NCBI RefSeq assembly: GCF_030408555.1
Contig: NZ_CP047048.1
Coordinates: 2,604,001-2,668,000 of the forward strand
DNA: 64,000 nt
Direction: 5' to 3'
Origin: Corynebacterium aurimucosum
GTDB lineage: Bacteria > Actinomycetota > Actinomycetes > Mycobacteriales > Mycobacteriaceae
In this document: one piece after another, positions 63,121 through 64,000 of the stretch
Layout of the letters: every line of letters begins with the position of its first letter
Position numbering within the stretch: the first letter of the stretch is position 1
Position numbers and translations under genes: made by a program
Notes under the pieces: model-generated
Databases searched by the model: none
The model's input: only the letters and a program-made list of their open reading frames with translations
Told to the model about the DNA's origin: nothing

Positions 63121-64000
63121 TTATGCATTCACGTACGGGTCACGCATCGCGATGTACTGCAACGACGTGTACTCGTCGATGCCCTCGGCGCCGCCCTCGC
63201 GGCCCATGCCGGACTGCTTCACGCCACCGAACGGGGCAGCGGCGTTGGAGATAACACCAGCGTTGAAGCCCATGAGGCCGAACTCGAGGCCGTCACCAAC
63301 GCGCCACATGCGGTCAGAATCCTCGGTGAACACGTAGGAGGCCAGGCCGTACTCCGTGTCGTTAGCAATCTCAATTGCTTCCTTCTCATCGGAGAAGGTC
63401 AGGATCGGAGCGATCGGGCCGAAGATCTCCTCCTGCGCCACGCGGGCATCACGGGAGACGTTCGTCAGCACGGTCGGGGCGTAGAAGTAACCCTTGCCCT
63501 CACCCGGCTTGCCACCAACGATGGCCTTGGCGCCCTTGGTCACGGCATCGTCGACAAGCGCGGTGATGTTATCCAGCGCCTTCTTCTCCACGAGCGGGCC
63601 GCAGGTAACGCCCTCATCGAGGCCGTTACCCACCTTGAGCTCACCGATGCGCTTGGCGAACTTCTCTGCGAACTCATCAGCGATGGACTCGTGGACAATG
63701 AAGCGGTTAGCGGCGGTGCAGGCCTCACCGATGTTGCGCATCTTGGCGCCCATTGCACCCTCGACGGCCTGGTCAATGTCGGCGTCCTCAAAGACGATGA
63801 ACGGAGCATTGCCGCCCAGCTCCATCGAGGTGCGCAGCACGTTGTCAGCAGCAGCCTTGAGCAGGGTCTTACCCACCGGGGTAGAGCCAGTGAAGGAGAT
63901 CTTGCGCAGACGAGAATCCGCCATGATCGGCTCAGAGATAGCAGACGCAGACTTACCGGACACCACGTTAACCACGCCTGCCGGAACGCCGGCATCAATC
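63121..64000 (-). CDS. gabD: succinate-semialdehyde-dehydrogenase-like protein (partial)
   Basis: The C-terminal 292 residues of an aldehyde dehydrogenase; the frame stays open to the window edge. FTGSTPVGKTLLKAAADNV (cofactor loop), MELGGNAPFIVFEDAD (general-base Glu) and GEACTAANRF (catalytic Cys) match NAD(P)-dependent succinate-semialdehyde dehydrogenases best. The C-terminus, PFGGVKQSGMGREGGAEGID, is also typical. Beside an amine oxidase, a permease and another aldehyde dehydrogenase, it could complete a putrescine-to-succinate route. The substrate is inferred. Confidence 0.82.
   Translation of the reverse strand, partial: IDAGVPAGVVNVVSGKSASAISEPIMADSRLRKISFTGSTPVGKTLLKAAADNVLRTSMELGGNAPFIVFEDADIDQAVEGAMGAKMRNIGEACTAANRFIVHESIADEFAEKFAKRIGELKVGNGLDEGVTCGPLVEKKALDNITALVDDAVTKGAKAIVGGKPGEGKGYFYAPTVLTNVSRDARVAQEEIFGPIAPILTFSDEKEAIEIANDTEYGLASYVFTEDSDRMWRVGDGLEFGLMGFNAGVISNAAAPFGGVKQSGMGREGGAEGIDEYTSLQYIAMRDPYVNA

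Overview
The window is chromosomal DNA of a high-GC actinobacterium, most probably a Corynebacterium. That is an inference from gene content: a rpsF-ssb-rplI-dnaB block beside a GT87-type glycosyltransferase, ponA and a DUF5318 gene (the order also known around Mycobacterium ponA1); a MalR-type MarR gene next to a UspA gene; the methionine/alanine importer pair metP-metS; an ABC exporter facing a two-component system as in corynebacterial hrtBA-chrSA; and CueP. Many genes start 6-8 nt after a clear -10 hexamer, which fits the leaderless transcription common in corynebacteria. No tRNA, rRNA or CRISPR array was seen.

Layout. 1-15 kb is core genome: end of a membrane protein, dnaB, an intergenic region with four perfect DnaA boxes, rplI, ssb, rpsF (GTG start behind a near-ideal ribosome binding site), cell-envelope genes, malR-usp, trhO, a DUF1846 gene, nei and the bifunctional NAD(P)HX repair gene. 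At 15.3 kb two related hairpin repeats lie end to end. 15.4-27.6 kb holds a YwaF-like membrane protein, the probable haem exporter and its sensor/regulator pair, several flavoproteins, metP with its 54-residue partner metS, and an unknown 427-residue protein.

27.7-43.6 kb is accessory DNA around leuS. An AlbA_2/GHKL ATPase gene is flanked by two 169-bp direct repeats made of helically phased ACAAC motifs, followed by a fossil HsdR end. Beyond leuS is a type I restriction-modification operon (hsdM, hsdS, hsdR) whose interior carries an Mrr endonuclease, an ApeA-like HEPN protein and an HTH protein. Its outer edge cuts into a remnant of a YjdM/PhnA gene.

43.6-57.5 kb is a mosaic: cueP behind a CsoR-type palindrome; an XRE-Fic pair with a double operator; a large unknown protein; a MOSC protein; a second AlbA_2/GHKL gene with its own phased CAATG array; a broken fic; a glycolipid-binding-domain protein; a frameshifted arfB; higA with a gutted higB; a cmtR-ctpG metal efflux operon; and an intact zeta-type toxin with its small partner. 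A recurring pattern is retained antitoxin-like genes with damaged or absent toxins.

57.5-64 kb looks like an amine-catabolism cluster: aldehyde dehydrogenase, AraC-type regulator, flavin amine oxidase, APC permease and a succinate-semialdehyde-dehydrogenase-like gene. Together they could import an amine, deaminate it to the aldehyde and oxidise it to the acid.

The strongest candidate for something undescribed is the pair of AlbA_2/GHKL genes, each preceded by its own inverted, helically phased array of a short gene-specific motif.
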